A DNA stretch of 64,000 nucleotides, from assembly GCA_934569225.1 (NCBI GenBank), contig CAKTKC010000012.1, positions 24,320 to 88,319 on the forward strand, in the 5' to 3' direction. Shown here in pieces: positions 15,016 to 23,402 of the stretch (the first letter of the stretch is position 1; each line of letters opens with the position of its first letter). The position numbers were made by a program, and so were the translations under genes. The notes under the pieces are model-generated. The model did no database searches, had not been told where the DNA came from, and saw only the letters and a list, made by a program, of their open reading frames with translations. The stretch is from an uncultured Oscillospiraceae bacterium. Lineage in GTDB: Bacteria; Bacillota; Clostridia; Oscillospirales; Oscillospiraceae.

Positions 15016-15793
15016 TTTCCACATGCATTCCCGGGTTTCCTTTGACGGTCACGACACCGGCCGCGCCCTGGCGCAGGCAGCACTGGACGCCGGGCTGAAG
15101 GAAATCTGCTTCACCGACCATCTGGACTATGACCCCACCGGGCAGATGGGCGATCTGACCTTCCGCACGGAGGACTACAACAGGGAATACGACCATCTGG
15201 CACTTCCCGGCCTGACCATCCGGCGGGGCGTGGAATTCGGCCTTGTCCGGGACAATCAGGCGCAGTTCAGGAAAGACCTCGCCCGGCGTCCCTTTGACTT
15301 TGTCCTCGGCTCCATCCATTTTGTGGACGGGCTTGACGTGTATTTTGAGCCGTTCTGGCAGGGGAAGACCGTTTACCAGGTGGAGCAGCGGTATCTGGAG
15401 GAAACCCTGGCCTGTGTTCAAGTTCATGAGGATTTCGACGTGCTGGCACACCTGACCTACATCAGCAAGCCCCCCTGTCACCCCACACACGCGCCCCTGT
15501 CCTACGTTGCCCACCGAGAGGTCATCGACGAAATTCTCCGGGTTCTGGCCGAAAAGGGCAAGGGGCTGGAAATGAATACCAGCGGCGTTGACCGCTGCGG
15601 CGATTTTCTTCCCTCCCCCGACATTTTCCGGCGCTTCCGGGAGCTGGGGGGCGAGATCGTCACCGTCGGCTCCGACGCCCACCGCTGCAACCGGGTGGGG
15701 CAGTACACCTTCCGCGCCTGTGACATTCTGAAGGACATTTTTGGGTACGTCTGTACCTTCGAAAACCGACAGCCGGTTTTTCATAAGCTGTGA
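15008..15793 (+). CDS. PHP-domain phosphatase, histidinol-phosphatase type
   Basis: 261-residue PHP-superfamily metal-dependent phosphoesterase resembling HisK-type histidinol phosphatases. The metal-binding motifs are in order: FDFHMHSR (H-x-H), CFTDHLDY, GVEFGL, GSIHFVDG, VLAHLTYI and GSDAHR. The whole PHP set is intact. No his biosynthesis gene is nearby, so the substrate could be another small phosphoester. It starts within the end of mutY, so the two are co-translated. It ends at a strong terminator. Confidence 0.82.
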   Translation: MFDFHMHSRVSFDGHDTGRALAQAALDAGLKEICFTDHLDYDPTGQMGDLTFRTEDYNREYDHLALPGLTIRRGVEFGLVRDNQAQFRKDLARRPFDFVLGSIHFVDGLDVYFEPFWQGKTVYQVEQRYLEETLACVQVHEDFDVLAHLTYISKPPCHPTHAPLSYVAHREVIDEILRVLAEKGKGLEMNTSGVDRCGDFLPSPDIFRRFRELGGEIVTVGSDAHRCNRVGQYTFRACDILKDIFGYVCTFENRQPVFHKL

Positions 15794-15804
15794 TATAAGC
15801 GCAA

Positions 15805-15832
15805 AACGCCCCGGGCAGAAGCCCGGGGCGTT
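15805..15832. terminator. Bidirectional terminator
   Basis: Perfect 12-bp stem AACGCCCCGGGC/GCCCGGGGCGTT with an AGAA loop, between the converging PHP gene and ATP-grasp operon. On the minus strand TTTTGC follows. Confidence 0.88.
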
Positions 15833-15890
15833 CGGCCTTATCGTGTACAATGGGCGTGTAAACCGCGAATTAAGGGGCAGCGTCTCTTTT

Positions 15891-17087
15891 TTATCCCTCG
15901 TATGTCGCGGCCATGTCTTTGTAGAAGGCCATCATTTCTTCCTCGGTGTCGAAATTGGCTACGTACATCTGGTTCGCCATAGCGCCGGAGAGGGCGTCGG
16001 GAATGCGTCCCCACATGACCATCTTGCTGCCGTACTTCATCATGACCTCGTAATCGTCCAGCTTGTAGCGCCGTCCGTCCCGGCGGCCGTAGAAGGCGCA
16101 GAAATGGTGCGCACCGATGGGCTTGGTGTTGCAATCAAAGGCCACCATGTCCGCCCAGATTTTGTACACATCGGTCTCCTGGGAGTAGTTGTACATCTCG
16201 GGGGTGTAGCCGCCGGAGGGGCGCATGTTGACCTCCAGGCCGATCACGTCCCCCTTCTTGCCCAGCCCCGCCTGATCTTCGTTCAGGACGAAGAATTCCA
16301 GATGGACGAAGCGGCTCTTAACGCCGAAGGCTTTCACGGTGGCAAGTCCGGCCTTGCGGATCTTCTCCGGCAGCTCCTTCACCAGATAATACACGGAATC
16401 GCCCTGGGTGTTCACGATATCCATGATGGACAGGGGCGTGATATTGCCGGACTCGAACAGCATCTGTCCCTTGGAATCCACGATGCCGTCGAAGGTCTGG
16501 ACATAGCCGTTGACGAACTCCTCCATGATGTACACGGCGTCGTCCTTATTGCTGATGAACCACCGGACATCCTCGTCGGATTGCAGCTTGTAGGTGTTGC
16601 AGGCGCCCACGCCGTTGTCCGGCTTGACCACCACGGGATAGCCCACGGTGTGGGCAAATTCCAGGGCGTCCTCCAGCCCCTCCACCAGGTGATACCGGGC
16701 GGTGGGGATACCGGCCTTGGCGTAATACTCCTTCATGCAGGACTTGAACTTGATCTTGTCCATCTCGTCCAGCTTGGGGCCGGTGGTGATGTTGAACTCG
16801 GTGCGCAGCGCCGCGTCCCGCATCAGCCAGTATTCGTTGTTGCTTTCCAACCAATCGATCTTGCCGTATTTGTAGGTGAAGAAGGCGACGGCCCTGAACA
16901 CCTCGTCGTAGCTTTCCAGGCTGGAAACCTTATAGTATTCATCCAGGCTGTCCCGCAGCTCCTGAAGCAGATCGTCATAGGGGCTGTCGCCGATGCCCAG
17001 CACCCGCATACCGTTATTTTTCAGCTCCCGGCAGAATTTCCAGTAGGTCATGGGGAAATTCGGGGAGATGAATACGAAGTTCTTCAT
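15891..17087 (-). CDS. ATP-grasp ligase of the CarB/PurK type
   Basis: 398-residue ATP-grasp enzyme. The N-terminal Rossmann-like part (1-105) has FVFISPNFPMTYWKF. The ATP-grasp fold follows, with the nucleotide lysine K155 in VVVKPDNGVGA, the adenine-contact segment YIMEEFVNG (187-194) and magnesium ligands around GLEVNMRPSGG (E285, N287, R289). Such enzymes activate a carboxylate as acyl phosphate and couple it to an amine, thiol or carbon nucleophile. The ATG at 17087 is chosen because an in-frame GTG at 17096 is part of the AGGAGTG ribosome site. It is the last gene of an operon with two esterases. The substrate is unknown. Confidence 0.82.
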   Translation of the reverse strand: MKNFVFISPNFPMTYWKFCRELKNNGMRVLGIGDSPYDDLLQELRDSLDEYYKVSSLESYDEVFRAVAFFTYKYGKIDWLESNNEYWLMRDAALRTEFNITTGPKLDEMDKIKFKSCMKEYYAKAGIPTARYHLVEGLEDALEFAHTVGYPVVVKPDNGVGACNTYKLQSDEDVRWFISNKDDAVYIMEEFVNGYVQTFDGIVDSKGQMLFESGNITPLSIMDIVNTQGDSVYYLVKELPEKIRKAGLATVKAFGVKSRFVHLEFFVLNEDQAGLGKKGDVIGLEVNMRPSGGYTPEMYNYSQETDVYKIWADMVAFDCNTKPIGAHHFCAFYGRRDGRRYKLDDYEVMMKYGSKMVMWGRIPDALSGAMANQMYVANFDTEEEMMAFYKDMAATYEG

Positions 17088-17107
17088 GTGTTTCACTCCT
17101 TATATCT

Positions 17108-17860
17108 TTAACCTAAGAACCATGGTAAATACGTCTGCACCATCTTGTACCACCACGGCCAGTCGTGGTCAACGTCATAGCCCCAGTATTCAAACCGGGT
17201 GTGGATGCCCTTCTGGCAGCAGACCGTGTCCAGCCAGCGGGTGGATTCCAACAGCGGCTCCTCCCACGCGCCCTGACCGCAGACGATCAGGCTCTTCTGG
17301 CTGTTGTAGATGCCCTTGTAATAGTGGTCGTCGGGCATGTTCTGCAAGTACAGGCAAGGGCAGTTGGCGTACACCAGCTCGTCACAGTAGTCGCCGAAAA
17401 ACTCCTTGTTGTCGTACAGGCCGGAGATGGCGAAGCAGCTGTCAAACAGGTCGGGACGGCGGTAGTAAAAATTGGCGGCGTGCATGGCGCCCATGGACGC
17501 GCCGAAGGTCATAATGCCCTGATCGTGTCCGTTGGCCATACCGGCGATGTGTCGGATGTAAGGCACCAGTTCGTCCACCACGTAGTGATACCACTTTTCG
17601 TGATTCTCAATGCGCCAGCGGTTGTCCGCGCCCACGGCTGCCCAGCTTTCATTGTCAATGGTGTCAATGGAGAAGACCATGCACTTGCCGGACTCGATCC
17701 ATGGCGCCCAGTAGTCCACCATTTTGAAGGACTCAAAATCCCAGAACCGCCCCGCCTGGCAGGGAATAAAGATCACAGGCTTGCCGCAGCTGCCGTAGAT
17801 TTTGAATTCCATATCCCGGTTCAGCCAGCCGCTCCAATGTTTTTCGTAGCGAATTTCCAT
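17108..17860 (-). CDS. Serine esterase (alpha/beta hydrolase), first type
   Basis: 250-residue alpha/beta hydrolase of the putative-esterase type. The nucleophile is S122 in FGASMGAMHA. The late catalytic histidine is H232 in YDVDHDWPWW, a Trp-rich ending seen in small esterases acting on acylated or aromatic esters. No signal peptide, so it is cytoplasmic. It is separated by 20 bp from the ATP-grasp gene and 24 bp from the second esterase, in one operon. Two different esterases next to a ligase suggests a small-molecule pathway with paired ester or amide handling; this is inference. Confidence 0.8.
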   Translation of the reverse strand: MEIRYEKHWSGWLNRDMEFKIYGSCGKPVIFIPCQAGRFWDFESFKMVDYWAPWIESGKCMVFSIDTIDNESWAAVGADNRWRIENHEKWYHYVVDELVPYIRHIAGMANGHDQGIMTFGASMGAMHAANFYYRRPDLFDSCFAISGLYDNKEFFGDYCDELVYANCPCLYLQNMPDDHYYKGIYNSQKSLIVCGQGAWEEPLLESTRWLDTVCCQKGIHTRFEYWGYDVDHDWPWWYKMVQTYLPWFLG

Positions 17861-17884
17861 TTCTTTCCCCTCTCGCTCTCTCTA

Positions 17885-18640
17885 TTAAAGTCCCAGACAC
17901 TCCATAAAAATCGGGATCTGTTTTTCCCAGCTGGCCTCCGAATGATTGCCTCCGGGGACAATCCGGAAGGCCAGATTGACCCCCTTGGTCAGCAGCAGAT
18001 ACACCGTGGAGGGGATGGCCGCCTGACTTGCCACATGGTTGGCCATTTCGTTCTCCCCGTAGTCCATGTAGATGGTCGTATCCGGGCGGATACGCGCCCT
18101 GGCGATCATTTCCATCACCTTCCCCGGCGCGACCCAAAGGCTGGGGGACAGGCAGGCCGCCCGCTGGAAAACGGAATTGTAGGCCGTCGCGCCGTACAGC
18201 GCCATCAGGCCGCCCATGGAGGAGCCCGCGAGAATGGTATTTCGCCGGTCTGGCAGGGTGCGGAAATGCTCATCGATATAGGGCTTCAGCTCGTTTACCA
18301 TCCAGTTCATGGTGGTGCTGCCCCTGCCCCTGATCTTCCCCAGCTCGGCATTTTCAAAGGTCACAGGGGAATACTCCGACAGTCTGCAATTACCCTGATG
18401 GTTGCACTCCACACCCACGATAATGAGCTGCTTTCCGGTGCGCTCCATGTAGTCGTTCATGCCCCAGGACTTGCCGAAGGTCGCGTCCTCGTCAAAGAAC
18501 ACGTTATGCCCGTCGAACATGTACATGACGGGATACCGCCGGTCGGGTTCTTCGTCGTAGCTTTCCGGAAGATAGATGTACGCTCTGCGGGGGGTATCCC
18601 CGGACAGCTTGGGGATGGTCACATCCCATTTGATAACCAT
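17885..18640 (-). CDS. Serine esterase (esterase D-like), second type
   Basis: 251-residue hydrolase of the putative-esterase/Fes-like family. The pattern RRAYIYLPESY...YPVMYMFDGHN is typical of enterobactin-esterase and esterase D relatives. The nucleophile is S141 in AGSSMGGLMA and the histidine is H233 in PGGNHSEASW. No signal peptide. It is first in the operon, behind a near-perfect promoter, with GGAGG upstream of the ATG. It shares little sequence with the neighbouring esterase beyond the fold, so the pair is not a recent duplication. Confidence 0.82.
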   Translation of the reverse strand: MVIKWDVTIPKLSGDTPRRAYIYLPESYDEEPDRRYPVMYMFDGHNVFFDEDATFGKSWGMNDYMERTGKQLIIVGVECNHQGNCRLSEYSPVTFENAELGKIRGRGSTTMNWMVNELKPYIDEHFRTLPDRRNTILAGSSMGGLMALYGATAYNSVFQRAACLSPSLWVAPGKVMEMIARARIRPDTTIYMDYGENEMANHVASQAAIPSTVYLLLTKGVNLAFRIVPGGNHSEASWEKQIPIFMECLGL

Positions 18641-18687
18641 TTGTCATTTCCTCCAATAATGAAGCCGTCTTTTATTGCATATTGCCT

Positions 18688-18716
18688 AGTATACTGGATA
18701 TTTTCCCGCTTGTCAA
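18688..18716 (-). promoter_or_regulatory. Promoter of the esterase/ATP-grasp operon
   Basis: Minus-strand TTGACA (18711-18716), a 17-bp spacer and TATACT (18688-18693); the -10 lies about 47 bp before the first start codon. Confidence 0.85.
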
Positions 18717-18803
18717 CCGCCTGCCAGGAAAAAGCGACTGCATGTCAAAAACATATGCACGCATCAAGCGGACATCTGCGAATCGCGCCGCCACCATAAA
18801 AAA

Positions 18804-18829
18804 TCCTGCCTTTCTTCGGAAAGGCAGGA
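18804..18829. terminator. Terminator with UUCG tetraloop
   Basis: TCCTGCCTTTC and GAAAGGCAGGA (11 bp) close a TTCG loop. On the minus strand TTTTTTATGG follows, so it ends the membrane-protein gene just upstream. Confidence 0.88.
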
Positions 18830-18840
18830 CTTTTACCTCA

Positions 18841-19527
18841 TTACAGGAAATTTGTATTGTCCGTATCCTGGCTGTTGTCGCACCAGTCCGGTTCCGGGGG
18901 GATGTAGGCCGGGTTGGGACGCCTGGGGGGCATTCCGCCGTCCTTGTTCCGGTTGAAGAACAGGAAGAACGGCTCCGTCACGCTGAACACGATGCTCAGC
19001 ACCAGGAACAGCACGCAGTTGCTGGGGTCAAGGGACTTGAAGATATCGTACAGCGCCATGTAATAGACCACCGCGTAGGCAATGGCAACGCCTACCAGGG
19101 GCAGACACAGCCCCAGCACGCCCACCAGCGGCCCTATCGCGGCCTGCACCATGGCCTCCTCGTCGATGCCTCCCGCAGCGCCGATCAACGCCTGCGCCAC
19201 CATTCCGATTCCGCACGCGAACATCACCAGGCTCAGCACTGTGGTAATGATGTTCAGCGTCAGCAGAACCTTCCGCTTGGACTTATTCTCCCCGTTGACC
19301 ACATAGCGGTACTGATCGGAAAGCGAACCCACGATCCACGCGCTGGCCACGGGAATCCAGGCCAGCCATGGGTGGTTCAGCCCCCGGCGCTTGGCAATGG
19401 TGTAAAGCCCCAGGGCGGTTAAAACATAGGTGGCAATGCCGATCAGCGTCGTGGGAGCGCAGCAGAAAATCCCGGACAGGAGTCCGTCCGCCATGGCGTC
19501 ACTGATATACGAATATGTGTAGGACAT
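18841..19527 (-). CDS. Multi-pass membrane protein, function unknown
   Basis: 228 residues with about five membrane helices (near 19-41, 52-69, 88-112, 128-155 and 170-192) and a soluble, proline-rich C-terminal tail (PPRRPNPAYIPPEPD). The first loop has KRRGLNHPWLAWIPV, a phrase seen in small uncharacterised clostridial membrane proteins. No enzymatic motif is visible. It has its own promoter and terminator, so it is monocistronic. Confidence 0.7.
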   Translation of the reverse strand: MSYTYSYISDAMADGLLSGIFCCAPTTLIGIATYVLTALGLYTIAKRRGLNHPWLAWIPVASAWIVGSLSDQYRYVVNGENKSKRKVLLTLNIITTVLSLVMFACGIGMVAQALIGAAGGIDEEAMVQAAIGPLVGVLGLCLPLVGVAIAYAVVYYMALYDIFKSLDPSNCVLFLVLSIVFSVTEPFFLFFNRNKDGGMPPRRPNPAYIPPEPDWCDNSQDTDNTNFL

Positions 19528-19557
19528 ATAAAACCCTCCCTTTCTTTCGGTGGGGAT

Positions 19558-19586
19558 ATTTTATCATACGGACGCAGTAAAAGCAA
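19558..19586 (-). promoter_or_regulatory. Promoter of the membrane-protein gene
   Basis: Minus-strand TTGCTT (19581-19586), a 17-bp spacer and TAAAAT (19558-19563); GGGAGGG precedes the start codon. Confidence 0.65.
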
Positions 19587-19604
19587 TCCTTTTATTTACA
19601 GGAG

Positions 19605-21518
19605 TTACTTCATCAGCCTGCACACCAGTTCGGTGTAAGCATAGGGGTCGTCCAGCGGCAGTTCCGCCATGAGCTGTGCCTGATAGCACAGAAGCTTTGC
19701 GTAATCCTTGGCCTTTTCGGGATCCTCGGTCATGGCCTTCTGCATGGCCTGCACCACCTCATGCTCCGGGTTCAGCTCCAGAACGCGTCCGACGGGGAAG
19801 GCAAACTCAGGATTCGCCCGCTTCATATACTTCTCCATCTCGAAGCTCATGCCCTCGGCAGGGGTCATGCACACAGGATGGCTGCCCAGCTCGGAGGACA
19901 GCCTGACCTCCTTGACCTGGTCGCCCAGCGTCTCTTTCACGAAGGTCAGCAGACCCTTCATCTCCTCGGCCTTTTCCTCTGCCTGTTTCTTTTCTTCCTC
20001 GGTCTGCAAGCCCAGATCCTCGGTGGAAACGTTGCAGAAGGACTTCTCCATATAGGTCATCAGGGTCTGGGGGACAAACTCGTCCACATCCTCGGTGAAC
20101 AGCAGCACGTCGTAGCCCTTCTTCGTCAGGGTCTCCACCTGGGGCAGCTTGCTCAGGCGCTCCTTATTTTCGCCGGGAGCATAGTAGATCTTCTCCTGCC
20201 CCTCGGCCATGGCGTCCACGTACTCCTTCAGAGAGACCAGCTTGCCCTGCTTGTGGCTGTAGAACAGCAGCAGATCCTGGGTCGCTTCCTTATGCGCGCC
20301 GTAGTCGGAGACGGTGCCGTACTTCAGCTGACGGCCAAAGGCGGCGTAGAATTCCTCGTACTTCTCCCGGTCGTTTTCCAGCATGGCTTTCAGCTCGGAC
20401 TTGATCTTCTTCTCGATGTTCCGGGCAATGATGGTCAGCTGACGGTTGTGCTGGAGCATTTCACGGCTGATGTTCAGGGACAGATCCTGGCTGTCCACCA
20501 CGCCGCGGACGAAACGGAAATGCTCGGGCAGCAGGTCTTCACAGTTGTCCATGATCAGCACGCCGCTGCTGTACAGCTGCAATCCCCGCTTGTAATCCTT
20601 CGTATAGAAATCGTAGGGCGCTTTACCGGGGATATACAGCAGCGCCTTGAAGGAAACATTGCCCTCCACGTTGTAGTGGATGGTGCGCAGGGGCTTATTG
20701 TAGTCGAAGAACTTGTCCCGGTAGAAGGTCTCATACTCTTCTTCCGTGACGTCCTTCTTGTCCCGCTGCCAGATGGGCACCATGGAGTTCAGGGTCTCCA
20801 TCTCGGTGTAGGACTCGTACTTGGGCGCCTTATCCTCCTCACCCTCGGCGTTCTCGTCCTTCGGCTCCTCCACGGGGCGGGACTTGGTGACTTCCATCTT
20901 GATGGGGTAGCGGATGTAATCGGAATACTTCCGGATCAGGCTGCGGATTTCGTATTCTTCCAGATACTCGGAGTATTTTTCGTCCTCGGTATCGGCTTTC
21001 AGGGTCATGATGACGTCCGTGCCGGGGGTGGCCTTCTCGGTTTCCTCAATGGTATAGCCGTCCGCGCCGTCGGAGACCCACTTCCATGCCTTGTCCTCGC
21101 CGTACTTCTTGGAAATGACGGTGATGGAGGAAGCTACCATAAAGGCGGAATAGAAGCCCACGCCGAACTGGCCGATGATGTCGATGTCCTCGTTCTTCTC
21201 CATGGCCTGCTTGAAGCCCAGAGAGCCGGACTTGGCGATGGTGCCGAGATTCTCGATCATTTCGTCTTTCGACATGCCGATGCCGTTATCGGAAACGGTC
21301 AGGGTGCGGTTTTCGGGGTCGCGGGTGATGGTGATGGCGAATTCATCCCGGTTGATGCCCACCTTGTCGTCGGTCAGCGCCGTATAGGCCAGCTTATCGA
21401 TGGCGTCGGAGGCGTTGGAGATGATCTCACGAAGGAAAATCTCCTTGTGGGTATAAATGGAGTTGATCATCAGGTCAAGAAGACGCTGGGACTCCGCTTT
21501 GAATTGCTGCTTTTCCAT
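19605..21518 (-). CDS. htpG: Hsp90 chaperone HtpG
   Basis: 637-residue bacterial Hsp90. The N-terminal GHKL ATPase has the expected boxes: LREIISNASDAIDKL (with the catalytic glutamate), the DNGIGM nucleotide loop and GQFGVGFYSAFMVA. The middle domain carries SREMLQHNRQL with the gamma-phosphate arginine region, and a dimerisation domain completes the length. ATG at 21518 gives the standard MEKQQFKAES start; a TTG two codons upstream has better spacing to AAGGA and is possible. Unlike in Bacillus subtilis, a perfect CIRCE element lies upstream, so HrcA should repress it. Confidence 0.95.
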   Translation of the reverse strand: MEKQQFKAESQRLLDLMINSIYTHKEIFLREIISNASDAIDKLAYTALTDDKVGINRDEFAITITRDPENRTLTVSDNGIGMSKDEMIENLGTIAKSGSLGFKQAMEKNEDIDIIGQFGVGFYSAFMVASSITVISKKYGEDKAWKWVSDGADGYTIEETEKATPGTDVIMTLKADTEDEKYSEYLEEYEIRSLIRKYSDYIRYPIKMEVTKSRPVEEPKDENAEGEEDKAPKYESYTEMETLNSMVPIWQRDKKDVTEEEYETFYRDKFFDYNKPLRTIHYNVEGNVSFKALLYIPGKAPYDFYTKDYKRGLQLYSSGVLIMDNCEDLLPEHFRFVRGVVDSQDLSLNISREMLQHNRQLTIIARNIEKKIKSELKAMLENDREKYEEFYAAFGRQLKYGTVSDYGAHKEATQDLLLFYSHKQGKLVSLKEYVDAMAEGQEKIYYAPGENKERLSKLPQVETLTKKGYDVLLFTEDVDEFVPQTLMTYMEKSFCNVSTEDLGLQTEEEKKQAEEKAEEMKGLLTFVKETLGDQVKEVRLSSELGSHPVCMTPAEGMSFEMEKYMKRANPEFAFPVGRVLELNPEHEVVQAMQKAMTEDPEKAKDYAKLLCYQAQLMAELPLDDPYAYTELVCRLMK

Positions 21519-21576
21519 AATCAATACACATCCTTATTGGGGGAAGCCCCTGCCGGTTGATTCAGGGCTTCCTTAT

Positions 21577-21603
21577 TTAGCACTCTTTGTGTTTGAGTGC
21601 TAA
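21577..21603. promoter_or_regulatory. CIRCE operator (HrcA site)
   Basis: TTAGCACTC, a 9-bp spacer and GAGTGCTAA: the exact CIRCE consensus. It starts one base downstream of the -10 of htpG, so HrcA binding would block transcription start. A GGAAGCCC/GGGCTTCC leader hairpin (21542-21572) follows in the transcript. Confidence 0.95.
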
Positions 21604-21604
21604 T

Positions 21605-21632
21605 ATTATAGCGCACCTGTGGAAAAAAGCAA
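21605..21632 (-). promoter_or_regulatory. Promoter of htpG
   Basis: Minus-strand TATAAT (21605-21610) with TTGCTT (21627-21632) across a 16-bp spacer, directly abutting the CIRCE element. Confidence 0.7.
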
Positions 21633-21768
21633 GGGCTTTCGTAAAAATTTCTCGATTTATTCATAATTGGCGCAATCGTGATTGATTATTTCAAATTATG
21701 TGGTATTATTATCCTGTATAGTTATGTGCAGCGGTACGCTGCTATGAGAAAGGTTTAAGGAGTAAGAA

Positions 21769-23376
21769 ATGATTACAGTAAGCAATCTCGGTATGCAGTT
21801 TGGCGGTCAGTGGCTGTTCCAGCACGTTGACCTGCAGTTCCTCCCCGGCAACTGCTATGGCATCATCGGCGCCAACGGCGCGGGCAAATCCACGTTCCTG
21901 CGCATCCTGACGGGGGAGCTGGACTCCACCAACGGCTCCGTCACCATCGACCCCACCAAGCGGGTCTCCGTCCTGAAGCAGAACCAGAACGCCTATGACG
22001 ATTACACCGTCATGGACACGGTCATCATGGGCAACGCCCACCTGTACGAAGTCATGAAGGAGAAGGACGCCATCTACGAAAAGCCGGACTTCACCGACGA
22101 GGACGGCCTGCGGGCTGCCGACTTAGAAGCCGAATTCGCCGAGCTGGGCGGCTGGGAAGCGGAATCCGACGCCTCCCGCCTGCTGCAGGGTCTGGGCATC
22201 GGCACGGAGCTGCACTATGAGCAGATGGCATCCGTGGATCCCCGCCTCAAGGTGAAGATCCTGTTGGCACAGGCACTGTTCGGCAACCCCGACATCGTCA
22301 TGCTGGACGAGCCCACCAACAACCTGGACATCGAAGCCATCAACTGGCTGGAGGATTTCCTTCTGGACTTCCCCGGCATGGTCATCGCGGTGAGCCATGA
22401 CCGCCACTTCCTGAACACCGTCTGCACCCACACCGTGGACATCGACTACGGCAAGATCAAGATGTACGTGGGCAACTACGACTTCTGGTACGAGTCCTCC
22501 CAGATGGTGCAGGCCATGCTGCGCAACAAGAACAAGCGCAATCAGGAAAAGATCGAAGAATTGCAGCTGTTCATCCAGCGCTTCTCCGCCAACAAGGCCA
22601 AGGCCAAGCAGGCCACCGCCCGCCGCAAGCTCCTGGACAAGCTGACCGTGGAGGAAATGCCCTGCTCCACCCGCCGTTATCCCTTCGTGGGCTTCCAGCC
22701 CGAGCGGGAGCTGGGCAAGGACGTTCTCACCGTCAAGGACGTATCCGTCACCGTGGACGGCGTGAAGCTGCTGGACAAAGTGTATTTCTCCGTGAACCGG
22801 GGGGACAAGATCGCCTTTGTGGGCGAAAACGAGCTGGCGCAGACCGCCCTGTTCAAGATCCTCATGGGCGAGCTGGAGCCGGACGAGGGCAGCGTCAAGT
22901 GGGGCGTGTCCACCATCCGCAGCTATCTGCCCAAGGACAATTCCCCCTACTTTGACGGGAATCAGATGGAACTGGTGGACTGGCTGCGTCAGTATTCCGC
23001 TAAGAAGGACGATGTGTACCTCCGGGGCTTCCTTGGGCGGATGCTGTTCAGCAACGAGGATGTGTTCAAGCCCGTAAACGTCCTCTCCGGCGGCGAAAAG
23101 GTGCGCTGTATGCTCAGCCGGATGATGCTCTCCGGCGCGAATGTGGTACTGCTTGACCAGCCCACCAACCATCTGGACATGGAGTCCATTCAGGCGGTGA
23201 ACAAGGGTCTGGAAGCCTTCCCCGGCGTGGTGCTGCTGGCCTCCCACGACCACGAGCTGCTGACCTCTACCTGTAACCGGGTCATCGCCTTCCAGCCCGA
23301 CGGCACCATCATCGACAAGTACGGCACTTACGACGATTACCTCGCCTGGATGGCCGAGCGGAAGCAGCAGGGCTGA
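21769..23376 (+). CDS. ABC-F family ATPase with one degenerate site
   Basis: 535-residue cytoplasmic ABC-F protein of the YkpA/YbiT type, a family acting on ribosomes. The first domain has an intact Walker A (GANGAGKST, 34-42) and Walker B (VMLDEPTNNLD) but VDPRLKVK (156-163) in place of LSGGQ. After the linker (245-300), the second domain has an intact LSGGE (439-443) but GENELAQT (352-359) without the Walker A lysine, and LLDQPTNHLD with Gln464 in place of the catalytic glutamate. All three losses map to one composite ATP site; the other stays intact. AAGGAG precedes the ATG. A possible promoter is TTGATT/TATTAT at 21682-21709. argS follows 26 bp later. Confidence 0.9.
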   Translation: MITVSNLGMQFGGQWLFQHVDLQFLPGNCYGIIGANGAGKSTFLRILTGELDSTNGSVTIDPTKRVSVLKQNQNAYDDYTVMDTVIMGNAHLYEVMKEKDAIYEKPDFTDEDGLRAADLEAEFAELGGWEAESDASRLLQGLGIGTELHYEQMASVDPRLKVKILLAQALFGNPDIVMLDEPTNNLDIEAINWLEDFLLDFPGMVIAVSHDRHFLNTVCTHTVDIDYGKIKMYVGNYDFWYESSQMVQAMLRNKNKRNQEKIEELQLFIQRFSANKAKAKQATARRKLLDKLTVEEMPCSTRRYPFVGFQPERELGKDVLTVKDVSVTVDGVKLLDKVYFSVNRGDKIAFVGENELAQTALFKILMGELEPDEGSVKWGVSTIRSYLPKDNSPYFDGNQMELVDWLRQYSAKKDDVYLRGFLGRMLFSNEDVFKPVNVLSGGEKVRCMLSRMMLSGANVVLLDQPTNHLDMESIQAVNKGLEAFPGVVLLASHDHELLTSTCNRVIAFQPDGTIIDKYGTYDDYLAWMAERKQQG

Positions 23377-23402
23377 TTTTACCTCAGAGGTGTGAGTGAA
23401 CT

